64,000 bases of DNA. Origin: an uncultured Kiloniellaceae bacterium (GTDB lineage: Bacteria > Pseudomonadota > Alphaproteobacteria > Kiloniellales > Kiloniellaceae). This document shows positions 1 to 6,806 of this stretch, piece after piece (the stretch's first letter is position 1; each line of letters opens with the position of its first letter). The stretch is from positions 1,399,461 through 1,463,460 of the forward strand of contig CANLSF010000001.1 in the NCBI GenBank assembly GCA_947493695.1. The letters are read 5' to 3'. Both the position numbers and the translations under genes were made by a program. The notes beneath the pieces are model-generated. The model did no database searches. It saw only the letters and a list, made by a program, of their open reading frames with translations, and was not told the DNA's origin.

Positions 1-229
1 CGGGAAGGTCCTGGATAATCAACGCCCCGTAAATAACGGTGACCTCTTTACCCGCCTTAAGATCCAGCGTCGTATCAGGCGCCCACTCGACAGACCACCT
101 GAAGTGCGCGTCGTTCCCGACCTCATCACTGAACCTTATATTGGAAACCGAGACAGTAGCCGCCTGCGCCGTAACAGGCGCGAGCAAAGCGATGACCGCC
201 AAAATCCAAGCAAACAAGCGCGTTCTCAT
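1..229 (-). CDS. Exported protein of unknown function, N-terminal part only
   Basis: The reverse strand is open from an ATG at 229 to the window edge, giving about 76 residues. The first 23 or so form a clear signal peptide: Arg-rich start, hydrophobic core LFAWILAVIALLAPV, cleavage near AQAA. The mature part begins ATVSVSNIRFSDEVG and looks like beta-rich extracytoplasmic sequence. I do not recognise a family, and the C-terminus lies outside the window. The ribosome binding site ahead of the ATG is weak (AGAGACG). The signal peptide is the main reason to call it real. Confidence 0.55.
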   Translation of the reverse strand, partial: MRTRLFAWILAVIALLAPVTAQAATVSVSNIRFSDEVGNDAHFRWSVEWAPDTTLDLKAGKEVTVIYGALIIQDLP

Positions 230-478
230 GTCGTCTCTGGTTCCTCTGTCCGACTCCATCGCCGCACCGAGGGCGAACGATGATCGTGCTTCAGAGATTC
301 AACACTTCACGCGGGCGTTTTATTCCAATGAAATTGGTTTTGGGGAAAAATTGGGCTTTGACGCACAAATTAAAATCTGCCCCCGATCACGTACTATGCT
401 CGTTTGCCAGGGCCAATAGGTTGGGCCAGCTCAATCTGACCCCGGTCATCTAAGAGACACGGTCCCCATTGCAAGGCG
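230..478. other. Gene-free stretch at the left edge of the acquired island
   Basis: No convincing gene on either strand. It contains an AT-rich segment and two sequences related to the GGGTCAG ends seen at other breakpoints (359-384 and 436-443, both pointing left). It separates the truncated exported-protein gene from the ImmA gene. Confidence 0.5.
359..384 (-). repeat. GGGTCAG-type element end, left-pointing copy
   Basis: Read on the minus strand this starts GGGGCAG and contains TTAATTTGTGCGT. Those 13 bases are identical to part of the plus-strand copy at 5289-5314. The two copies are in opposite orientation and lie on either side of the DcdV island and the first tenA copy. I infer they are ends of one small repeat or transposable element family. 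No transposase is visible nearby. Confidence 0.5.
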
Positions 479-1054
479 TTATCGCCATGTCGGTCTTCGG
501 CTTAGTTGATAGTCAATTCCAGTCATTCTGACACGCCAGTGGAGCATCTCACGACTAACGCTGTATAGATCCTGAGCTCTCTGATCACTCAGCTTCTGAT
601 GTCGAATTGACATCAAAGCTGGACGGGGCAATAAAAGAGTCCCTGCTAACCAATCTGCCTCGTCTTCTTGGTCTTGACTGAAATTGCTTGGCACGAGTGA
701 ACCGTCTTCGAGAATGCAGGCATCAGCTAATTCATGTCCCAAAGTGATATGAGATATTTCGTGCATTACTACGCTGTTTTTTCGAGCAAGTGAGGCTGCA
801 TCCTTGTAGACTACAAGATGACTAGTATTCATGCGCATTGTTAGAGCAGACCAAGAGTCATCGTTAGGGTTATTAAGGTTCTGAGTATCCTCGTTGGTAA
901 GTCCTTTAATTTCGGATGTTGACCAAACCGTAATGTCCATGTGATCAGCTAGTCGAAATGCGGAAAGTGGTGCTGTGGCCGCTAAGCCAAGATCCTTGCG
1001 GATTTCAGCCGATCTCCTTTCGCATTGAGATTTAAATCCACGTCTGAACGCCAT
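479..1054 (-). CDS. ImmA/IrrE family zinc metallopeptidase
   Basis: A 191-residue protein with the metallopeptidase motif HEISH at residues 98-102 and a downstream acidic motif (QEDEADWLAG, about 129-138) that supplies the third zinc ligand in this family. ImmA/IrrE peptidases usually cleave or inactivate a partner XRE repressor in response to DNA damage or invasion. The gene starts directly after the stop codon of the XRE gene (1055-1372), so the two are almost certainly co-transcribed and translationally coupled, as in ImmR-ImmA pairs of mobile elements. It lies in the AT-rich island with the anti-phage deaminase. The family call is firm; the target is inferred. Confidence 0.88.
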   Translation of the reverse strand: MAFRRGFKSQCERRSAEIRKDLGLAATAPLSAFRLADHMDITVWSTSEIKGLTNEDTQNLNNPNDDSWSALTMRMNTSHLVVYKDAASLARKNSVVMHEISHITLGHELADACILEDGSLVPSNFSQDQEDEADWLAGTLLLPRPALMSIRHQKLSDQRAQDLYSVSREMLHWRVRMTGIDYQLSRRPTWR

Positions 1055-1372
1055 CTAATGACCTTTTGTATCTACGTGCTGTGCAAACTGCTCCGATGCT
1101 TTTTCAATAAGCTTAGCAAGCGATTTTGCGGTCCGAGGGGAGACGGTTTTCTTATTCTTAAAAGCAATTTGCAATGTGCCTACGCCTGTAAACTGAGCCG
1201 GTTCTTCTCCTAGCCAACTACAGAGTTTTTCGAGTGTCCCCACGTCGGGAACATTTCCTTTTTCGATGCGGGTTAAAGTCGTTGGACTGATGCCAATCTC
1301 TTTAGCTGCGGCTCGAACTCCCATATTCCCGCGTTTCCTCAAGACAAGACGCGCGATGTCATCGATGTTCAT
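1055..1372 (-). CDS. XRE family helix-turn-helix regulator
   Basis: A 105-residue protein. Residues about 5-58 form a Cro/CI-type HTH domain (AAAKEIGISPTTLTRIEKG is the helix-turn-helix core). The C-terminal half is basic and helical. Its stop codon abuts the start of the ImmA-type peptidase gene, the usual repressor-protease layout. It probably represses its own operon and perhaps the divergent DUF2188 gene. An imperfect palindrome just upstream (1394-1409) is a candidate operator. Confidence 0.85.
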   Translation of the reverse strand: MNIDDIARLVLRKRGNMGVRAAAKEIGISPTTLTRIEKGNVPDVGTLEKLCSWLGEEPAQFTGVGTLQIAFKNKKTVSPRTAKSLAKLIEKASEQFAQHVDTKGH

Positions 1373-1393
1373 GGCTGTCTCCGTGTGAACCGT

Positions 1394-1409
1394 ACATTGA
1401 TATTAGTGT
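1394..1409. promoter_or_regulatory. Candidate operator between the XRE gene and the DUF2188 gene
   Basis: ACATTGATATTAGTGT is an imperfect palindrome (12 of 16 positions symmetric), about 20 bases ahead of the XRE start codon in an AT-rich divergent promoter region. XRE repressors commonly bind such sites over their own promoters. The role is inferred from position only. Confidence 0.3.
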
Positions 1410-1529
1410 TTTTTTAACTGGACAGTCGTCGTTGGTGTTGTTAGCTTGCGCGTACCAGTCGACGAACCACTCGCAGTGAATCATTCAGCGAATTAGGCGT
1501 CAACATCAAACTTCTAATGGAGATTTATA

Positions 1530-1757
1530 GTGCCAAAACGCAGTAATCAGCATGTTGTACCTCATTCTGATGGTTGGGCGGTTAAGCCTGCCGGTGGATC
1601 TAAAGCTTCATCGGTTCACACAACACAACAAGAAGCCATCGACCGTGCTCGCGACATTTCCAGCAATCAACGAAGTGAGCTCTTAATTCACGGGCGGGAT
1701 GGGCGCATCAGAGAGCGAGATTCTCATGGCAACGATCCTTTTCCTCCAAAAGGATGA
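1530..1757 (+). CDS. DUF2188 domain protein
   Basis: A 75-residue protein with the DUF2188 pattern: an N-terminal strand ending HVVPHSDGWAVK, then GGSKASSVHTTQQEAIDRARDI, then a strand ELLIHGRDGRIRERDSHG. The family is small, widespread, often found on mobile DNA, and has no established function. Translation appears to start at GTG 1530. The gene diverges from the XRE/ImmA pair and ends ahead of a strong terminator at 1795. It may be island cargo or a partner of the regulators. Confidence 0.75.
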   Translation: MPKRSNQHVVPHSDGWAVKPAGGSKASSVHTTQQEAIDRARDISSNQRSELLIHGRDGRIRERDSHGNDPFPPKG

Positions 1758-1794
1758 CTTGCGAATCAGTTGTTCGGATCTTTCAATGCTTTTA

Positions 1795-1827
1795 CAAAGG
1801 CTTCGCCATCGCGAAGCCTTTGTTTTT
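1795..1827 (+). terminator. Rho-independent terminator after the DUF2188 gene
   Basis: A perfect 12-bp stem (CAAAGGCTTCGC with its complement), a 4-base loop CATC and a run of five T. It ends the rightward transcript of the DUF2188 gene. With AAAAG on its left flank it may also work leftward for the dcdV transcript. Confidence 0.85.
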
Positions 1828-1992
1828 GGGGAAATGTTACATCCTAATAGATGATCAAGTGGATCATGCTGGGCAGGGAACGGAAACACGCCTTTATCTT
1901 GAAAGGTTTTCACGAGGCGCGTTTCAAAGATCTGTATAACTTGGCTGCTGTCGTCTCCGAAAGAAACCCAACTTTGTTTGGATTCATATTAG

Positions 1993-2193
1993 TTATTTTT
2001 TTGACGAGTAAAAACCTGACTTAACTAATTGATCGATCAAAATTTCTCTTTTCTGATTGAGTGTTTCCTGTGTTGGTTTAGAGGTGTTTTGGGAGCGAAC
2101 CTCTCGTTGGGTGTTCGATAGACCTCTAGATTCGTTAGAGCTGATCGGCATTAGCAAAGGCATTTGATTTCTGTTTTGTTTTGTTTTTGCCAT
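1993..2193 (-). CDS. Small basic protein of unknown function downstream of dcdV
   Basis: A 66-residue Lys/Gln/Asn-rich protein with no recognisable domain. An upstream in-frame ATG at 2205 exists, but the ATG at 2193 has a well-placed GGAGG about 6 bases before it, so I start it there. The N-terminus is hydrophilic (MAKTKQNRNQ); the C-terminal third looks helical (QKREILIDQLVKSGFY). It begins 26 bases after the dcdV stop codon on the same strand, so the two should share a transcript. It could be an accessory or regulatory part of the deaminase system, or unrelated cargo. No function is assigned. Confidence 0.55.
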   Translation of the reverse strand: MAKTKQNRNQMPLLMPISSNESRGLSNTQREVRSQNTSKPTQETLNQKREILIDQLVKSGFYSSKK

Positions 2194-2219
2194 TTCTGCC
2201 TCCATCCTAGTCTTTGTTT

Positions 2220-3779
2220 TTATATCGCCATGGATTCTTTTTGGTGTAGATCTGCGACTATCATTTTTTCATAAGTCGTGAAGCCGTCCATCGCTGGGCA
2301 AAATACTGGATCTGCATCTTTCTTGTTCACGGTTACTACTTTTCCGTCTTTCTTTCGGTCCACACCATGTTTAAAGAGACGAATCATATTTTTAGGCGCA
2401 ACCCCTTCATATTGAAGAAATATGACCATCCTGTTCTCTTTGTTTACATACTTTTTCGAAACAGAATCTTTGTGCAAATCAGGTGCTAAGCTCTTTGCGT
2501 AAGGTTCGATGTAGTAAACCTCTGTGATGCCGCTTGCAACAATATGCCGCGCACAGCTATGGCAAGGAAATGTTGTGCAATAAAGACGACCGCCAACCAG
2601 TCCGATCTTTCCATCCCTTGCGGCAGAAATAATAGCCTCCATTTCGGCATGAACCGACCGGCTGTATTCGATTAAATTTTTTATTTCGGTCTTTACCAAC
2701 GCATTTCGAACGACTTCAGCGTTGGTTTTTTCCGACAAAAGCCCTTCTTGGGATAGTTTATCATATACCGAGTTATATAGATTTTCTTTTCGGTCGTCGT
2801 TGTGACAAATTTTACCGCCCCACAGAAAACACCTGTGATCATCCATGCCATCTTCTGCGCCATAGAGTCCGCCGAAAGCTTTTGGAACATCATTCCATCC
2901 GACACTGATTAACTCACCATCTTTTGAGTAAATTGCGGCGCCAACTTGTCGAGATAAACAGGCGGACTTTGAGGAGGCTGCTACGGCGTTATACATTGCG
3001 GCTTCGTGCAGCGTCGGTGTGTGGACTTTTATATTAAACAATATCTCTAGATATCGATCTATAACTCTATCCAACTCTTCGTGATTTTGGCCATCATTTC
3101 TGATAAAAAAATCAGCTAATTGTGTCGTGTCTCTCACTTTCTGACCATAAATAGATCCTTCATTTTCGTCAGTTGAAAATATTTTACTTATTTCTGCATC
3201 ATCTACTTTGTTAGATGAGAGGCGTTCTTTACGAACTTCTTCAGGGGCAAATACAGAAAATAACCAAAATACGTCGCCGTAAACATCTCTAAGAAGTTTT
3301 ACTTCGTCAGGGTGTTTGACTGAGTCAATGATATGTACTTGGCGTTGGGGTAGAGCTACAAAGGGTTCTCTGTATTTGTCATATCCTTCGTCAAGGCGAT
3401 CTGTCGCTATTTGTTCGATGCATTTCTCAATAATGTAATTATTTGAAAATTTATCCCTGAGTTTATTTCCAACAATCTGCAATCTTTTAATTCGTTCGCC
3501 ACCACACAGTTTGTCATCATATTTTTCATTCGCTAATTTGGCATTTTCTTTTATTTTGTCGCTGGCCTGTATCATATTCACTTTATAATTGAAGTCTTCA
3601 CGTAATTTTTTCGCAAGTATCTCTGCTGTCACCGACACTCCAGACCCAACAGCGCCAACCATTGCAATAACGAGTTCAGGGCTACGTCGATCAGAAATAG
3701 ATAAACGTTCGTGATCTCCAATATTTGCTTTAGTCTCAGAAGTTGTCTCAACTTGTTTGGATTTCGGTTTGACTGCCAA
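2220..3779 (-). CDS. dcdV: Anti-phage dCTP/dCMP deaminase with N-terminal P-loop NTPase domain (DcdV/AvcD type)
   Basis: A 519-residue two-domain protein. Residues about 36-250 are a P-loop kinase-like domain with Walker A GAVGSGVS at 42-49. Residues about 256-460 are a deoxycytidylate-deaminase domain: the SACLSRQVGAAIY strand (272-284), zinc ligand and proton-shuttle motif HAE (377-379), and CTTFPCHSCA (401-410) giving the two Cys ligands. This architecture is that of DcdV/AvcD, which deaminates dC nucleotides during phage infection, starving replication; in Vibrio it is held inactive by an RNA encoded just upstream. Translation starts at TTG 3779 with GAGG 8 bases before it. All catalytic residues are present. 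The gene sits in AT-rich DNA unlike its surroundings. Confidence 0.88.
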   Translation of the reverse strand: MAVKPKSKQVETTSETKANIGDHERLSISDRRSPELVIAMVGAVGSGVSVTAEILAKKLREDFNYKVNMIQASDKIKENAKLANEKYDDKLCGGERIKRLQIVGNKLRDKFSNNYIIEKCIEQIATDRLDEGYDKYREPFVALPQRQVHIIDSVKHPDEVKLLRDVYGDVFWLFSVFAPEEVRKERLSSNKVDDAEISKIFSTDENEGSIYGQKVRDTTQLADFFIRNDGQNHEELDRVIDRYLEILFNIKVHTPTLHEAAMYNAVAASSKSACLSRQVGAAIYSKDGELISVGWNDVPKAFGGLYGAEDGMDDHRCFLWGGKICHNDDRKENLYNSVYDKLSQEGLLSEKTNAEVVRNALVKTEIKNLIEYSRSVHAEMEAIISAARDGKIGLVGGRLYCTTFPCHSCARHIVASGITEVYYIEPYAKSLAPDLHKDSVSKKYVNKENRMVIFLQYEGVAPKNMIRLFKHGVDRKKDGKVVTVNKKDADPVFCPAMDGFTTYEKMIVADLHQKESMAI

Positions 3780-3952
3780 CTTCTTACCTCAAATTCTGTT
3801 ACCAACAACCGGTTGATTGGCGCGCTTCAATGCAAAATAACGCGCTATAATTGTATATATGGGATTATTAGAAGAGTAAATGCACATAAATGCATTTAAA
3901 ACGACTAAGTAGTTTTCACATTTAATGAGATTTGTACTGAAATATTTAAGCT
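3780..3952 (-). ncRNA. Candidate leader or antitoxin RNA region upstream of dcdV (AvcI/DifV-like position)
   Basis: This gene-free AT-rich stretch lies immediately 5' of dcdV. It contains a GC-containing inverted repeat around CAACCGGTTG (3806-3815, flanked by CCAA and TTGG) and a duplicated GCATTTA pattern near 3880-3897. In characterised AvcID/DcdV-DifV systems the inhibitory RNA comes from exactly this position. The call rests on position and local symmetry; I cannot recognise a conserved RNA fold by eye. Confidence 0.3.
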
Positions 3953-3998
3953 GGGTCAGGTTTCAGTCTGTGCGCAGCTAGAGGTATCAGAAGCTTCG
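3953..3998 (+). repeat. GGGTCAG-type element end, copy ahead of the first tenA copy
   Basis: Starts GGGTCAGGTTTCAG and continues with TGTGCGCAGCTAGAGGTAT. It aligns over about 45 bases with 5290-5335. Both copies sit just beyond the 3' end of a tenA copy. This marks the right edge of the AT-rich DcdV island and a junction of the tenA/thiY duplication. Confidence 0.6.
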
Positions 3999-3999
3999 G

Positions 4000-4713
4000 C
4001 TAGTATGTCGAGACTCCTTTCTCAAAAGCATCCTCAAAAAACGCCGCCTCCAGTTCCGTCACCTTCCTAAACAACTCCACCAAACCCGCCCGCCGCGCCT
4101 CATCCAGCCCTGCGCAGGCCCGGTTCGTCTCCTCTCGCAGCCACTCCACGAAGCCCACGAACTCGTCCGTCGCATGCAGCTCGATCCATTCCCGGTATTG
4201 CGGCTGGGGCGGTTTGGCATCCGCGACCGGTTCCGCCCAGGCCTGGTAGACCCATTCGGAGCAGAGCAGGACGGTCATGGCTTCCGGGTATTGACCGCTG
4301 CCTGCGTAGCCGCTGGCGCCGCCGACGATGGCGTCTGAGATGGCTTGCGTGACCGGGGAGGGCGGGGTGTTGCGCCAGGTGGCTTCGGGCACGCCGAGGC
4401 GTTCGAAGGACTTCAGGAAAAAGTCGTTCTCGGCGTTGGTCAGGACCGAGAGGAAGCCAGCGAGCGGGCGGCGGATGGCCATGTCGGGGGCCAGCGCGAC
4501 CGCGAAGCCGACCGCCTGGGCCAGGCAATCCACGTAGTGGTAGTCCTGGATCAGATAACGGATGAAGACTTCGTCCGGCAGGGTTCCGTCCGCGAGCTGG
4601 CGGGTGAAGCGGTGGGTGGTGGCTTTGCTCCAGAAAGGCTCGGCGGAATCGCGGAGGCGGTCGGTGAAGCCGCCAGCGGCGGGCGCTTTACTTGGCGTCA
4701 CTGTGTCGTTCAT
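4000..4713 (-). CDS. tenA: TenA family thiaminase II / aminopyrimidine aminohydrolase (copy A)
   Basis: A 237-residue all-helical TenA protein. The QDYHY substrate-pocket motif is at 57-61, the catalytic Cys in LLCSEW at 151, and the late Glu in VTELEAAFF at about 222. TenA hydrolyses aminopyrimidine thiamine breakdown products to HMP for salvage. I start it at ATG 4713, because the upstream extension (to 4776) is read through a long inverted repeat. It is nearly identical to copy C (7340-8038), except that the last seven codons (EKGVSTY) come from sequence beyond a duplication junction near 4023. Upstream lies only a thiY fragment and no riboswitch, so expression is doubtful although the reading frame is intact. 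Confidence 0.85.
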   Translation of the reverse strand: MNDTVTPSKAPAAGGFTDRLRDSAEPFWSKATTHRFTRQLADGTLPDEVFIRYLIQDYHYVDCLAQAVGFAVALAPDMAIRRPLAGFLSVLTNAENDFFLKSFERLGVPEATWRNTPPSPVTQAISDAIVGGASGYAGSGQYPEAMTVLLCSEWVYQAWAEPVADAKPPQPQYREWIELHATDEFVGFVEWLREETNRACAGLDEARRAGLVELFRKVTELEAAFFEDAFEKGVSTY

Positions 4714-4743
4714 GGTGTTGTTTTCAGTCTCGAATGAAGTCTC

Positions 4744-4821
4744 GGTGCCGGCCCGCTCCCCCTCCCGGCCACCCACATGATAATTCCGATGGGTGGCCGG
4801 GAGGGGGAGAGGGCCGGTGCC
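4744..4821. repeat. Long inverted repeat, copy A
   Basis: Arms of 32 bases (4744-4775 and 4790-4821) with three mismatches flank the 14-base centre CATGATAATTCCGA. The same element, with the same centre, occurs at 8069-8146 and 9641-9718. It lies immediately upstream of the tenA start codon and would form a very stable hairpin in the transcript. Confidence 0.85.
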
Positions 4822-4990
4822 GGTTTCGGCGCAAGGCGAAACCTAATCAAACCCGACCAAGTGGCCGGGAGGGGGAGAGGGCCGGCATCGAATCTAGATC
4901 AAACTAACAAGGGCTGGTGCCGGTTCGGCGCATGCCGAACTTAAGCAAACTACACAGGCCGGTGCCGCAGCGGTTCAAGCCGCTCTCAAA
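4822..4990. repeat. Degenerate hairpin-bearing repeats between thiY fragment and tenA (copy A)
   Basis: Contains several degenerate units of a GGGCYGGTGCCGG-hairpin-AATCAAAC pattern, such as GTTTCGGC-GCAAG-GCGAAAC and GTTCGGC-GCAT-GCCGAAC. It is almost identical to 8147-8315 and related to the tandem 52-bp repeats at 9703-9895. Confidence 0.6.
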
Positions 4991-5279
4991 TTACCTACTC
5001 AGCTCAACCGCATAGCCTTCCACAGGCACCAGCTTCTCGATCATCTTGTGCTCCTGCAGGAAGGCGGCAAACGCCTCATAGCGGCCTTTGTCCAGCGCGG
5101 CGGGGCGCAAGGCAAAACGCGGCAGGGTGTCGCGCCAGGCGCGGCGGTTCAGTTCGTCGTCCAGCTCCTTGCGGTAGCTGATGAAATCGCCCCAGGCTTC
5201 GTCCGGGTGGTTGATCATGAAGGTCACGGCCCGCTCCATGGCGCGCAGCACTTTCGGGAAGCGCGGGTCGTCGAGCTTT
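4991..5279 (-). pseudogene. thiY: thiY fragment: C-terminal third of an HMP-precursor binding protein
   Basis: Encodes only the last 95 or so residues of the substrate-binding protein found intact at 8316-9308 (from KLDDPRFPKVL to VEGYAVELSR), with near-identical DNA. It ends abruptly at about 5279, where the sequence switches to GTAGTGGACGGGGTCAGG. It has no start region, signal peptide or ligand-binding lobe. It is the truncated edge of a duplicated thiY-tenA segment. Confidence 0.85.
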
Positions 5280-5288
5280 GTAGTGGAC

Positions 5289-5335
5289 GGGGTCAGGTCT
5301 TAATTTGTGCGTGACTAGAAGTATTAGATGCTCAA
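5289..5335 (+). repeat. GGGTCAG-type element end at the thiY truncation point
   Basis: GGGGTCAGGTCTTAATTTGT begins here, about 10 bases after the thiY homology stops. It aligns with 3953-3998 in the same orientation and with 359-384 in inverted orientation. The next block is tenA copy B. Confidence 0.65.
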
Positions 5336-5350
5336 TTTTGCCCGTTTAAG

Positions 5351-5893
5351 CTACTCACAAACCCTAAAAGCATCCTCAAAAAATGCCGTTTCCAGTTCTG
5401 TCACCTTCCTAAACAACTCCACCAAACCTGCCTGTCGCTCCTCATCCAATCCCTCACAAGCCCGGTCGGTCTCTTCCCGCAGCCATTCCACAAAACCCAC
5501 AAACTCCGCCGTCGCGTGCAGCTCGATCCATTCCCTGTATTGTGGTTGGGGCGGCTGGGCATCCGCGACCGGATCCGCCCAGGCCTGGTAGACCCATTCG
5601 GAGCAGAGCAGGACGGTCATGGCTTCCGGGTATTGGCCGCTGCCCGCATAACCGCTTGCGCCGCCGACGATGGCGTCTGAGATGGCTTGCGTGACCGGTG
5701 AGGGCGGGGTGTTGCGCCAGGTGGCTTCGGGGACGCCGAGGCGCTCGAAGGATTTCAGGAAAAAATCGTTCTCGGCGTTGGTCAGGACCGAGAGGAAACC
5801 GGCCAGCGGGCGGCGGGTGGCCATGTCGGGGGCCGAGGGCGACCGCGAAACCGACCGCCTGGGCCAGACAGTCGACGGAGTGGTAGTCCTGCA
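5351..5893 (-). pseudogene. tenA: Broken tenA copy B: truncated and frameshifted
   Basis: The reading frame 5351-5824 matches TenA from MATRRPLAGFLSV to the C-terminus, including the Cys (LLCSEW) and late Glu (TELETAFF). Upstream of 5824 the homology continues at DNA level to GTAGTCCTG at about 5893. One base has been inserted near 5830-5840 relative to copies A and C, shifting the frame, and homology stops before the first 50 or so codons. It is more diverged than copies A and C are from each other, so it is an older relic. It ends next to a GGGTCAGG at 5900. Confidence 0.8.
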
Positions 5894-6124
5894 TGAATAG
5901 GGTCAGGCCATAAATCCTGCATTTTGCATAAATCACCCACGTACAATCAGCCTTTGGCGCCCATCACGCTTCACCGGATTAGCTCTGGCTTTTGAGAGAC
6001 TTGTGGTCCTGCCAATGGCCTCCCGAGGCGCCGTTTGTCATCCAGTAAACAGATGCCACGGTAACAACATTTGTTGTGAATGTGGGTTTGATGCGTTAGG
6101 CTACGTGATCGGAAGGAAATTGCT
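5894..6124. other. Junction and promoter region upstream of the toxin-antitoxin pair
   Basis: Begins with another GGGTCAGG (5900-5907) directly at the tenA copy B breakpoint. It must hold the promoter of the antitoxin-toxin operon starting at 6125. ACAACATTTGTTGT near 6064-6077 is an inverted repeat of the size bound by ribbon-helix-helix antitoxins, but I cannot prove it is an operator. Confidence 0.35.
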
Positions 6125-6391
6125 ATGCCCCGTCTTTCAATCGATCTCAGCGCGCAGGAACATCAGCAGCTCAAGGCTATGGCCGCGCTCAAGGGACAGA
6201 GCATCAAGGCGTATGTGTTGTCCCGCGCCTTGGTCAATATGCCCGATCCTGCCAACATGAGCGACCGGGAAGCCCTGCAAGCTCTGAAACAGCTTTTGGC
6301 CCCGCGTATCGCGGAAGCCGAGACCGGCGATGTCGTGCGGGCAACGGCTAACGATATTAAGCGCGAAGCCCGCAAACGGCTGAAACGATAG
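6125..6391 (+). CDS. Ribbon-helix-helix antitoxin of a ParD/ParE-type module
   Basis: An 88-residue protein whose N-terminus (RLSIDLSAQEHQQLKAMAAL, then KGQSIKAYVLSRAL) is a ribbon-helix-helix DNA-binding domain. The C-terminal half (about 45-88) is an extended acidic then basic helix that would wrap the toxin. It has a good GGAAGG 8 bases before the ATG and ends one base before the toxin start, the classic antitoxin-first arrangement. Autoregulation is expected from the family. Confidence 0.85.
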   Translation: MPRLSIDLSAQEHQQLKAMAALKGQSIKAYVLSRALVNMPDPANMSDREALQALKQLLAPRIAEAETGDVVRATANDIKREARKRLKR

Positions 6392-6392
6392 G

Positions 6393-6692
6393 ATGGCGAC
6401 CTATGCGCTTACGCACTCGGCGCAGGAAGACTTGATCGGTATCTGGCTTTATACACGTGAAACCTGGGGTGAGCAGCAGGCGGACCGTTATCAGGATGAT
6501 CTGCGTGAATGTTTCGAGCGGCTCGCGTCCGGGATGGGGCACAGCAAATCTCTCCCTGAAATGGACGGCGTGAAGTCGCACCTTTGCCGCCATCACTATG
6601 TTTTCTTTCTCGAGCGTCCGGGGGACATCGCGATCCTGGCCGTGATCCATGAACGCATGGATCTGATGGAACGTTTGCGCGAACGCCTTTAG
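6393..6692 (+). CDS. parE: ParE/RelE-superfamily toxin
   Basis: A 99-residue protein with the ParE pattern: an N-terminal helix pair (ALTHSAQEDLIGIWLYTRETWGE), the ADRYQDDLRECFERLASG helix, then strands KSHLCRHHYVFFLERPGD and IAILAVIHERMDL. ParE toxins usually poison DNA gyrase; some relatives act on ribosomes. It follows the antitoxin with a 1-base gap. Full length, no damage seen. Confidence 0.87.
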   Translation: MATYALTHSAQEDLIGIWLYTRETWGEQQADRYQDDLRECFERLASGMGHSKSLPEMDGVKSHLCRHHYVFFLERPGDIAILAVIHERMDLMERLRERL

Positions 6693-6806
6693 CTCTTCCG
6701 GCTTCGACGCACCTAAATTAAATGTAACCGGATTTGGCCAGCTCTCGGTGCTACAGCTGAAGTGGGTTGACGTCCGACGTTCCGTACTCCCAAGTCGGCG
6801 TAACCT

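Noticed and set aside
39..419. Plus-strand reading frame of 126 codons
   Set aside because: It runs opposite to a clear signal-peptide gene on the minus strand and has no recognisable sequence or good ribosome binding site.
1683..1939. Small overlapping frames on both strands near 1700-1940
   Set aside because: They cover a strong terminator hairpin and overlap the DUF2188 gene; no sign of coding.
4714..4776. N-terminal extension of TenA (MGGREGERAG)
   Set aside because: The extension is encoded by the left arm of the long inverted repeat. ATG 4713 (and 8038 in copy C) starts the conserved protein.
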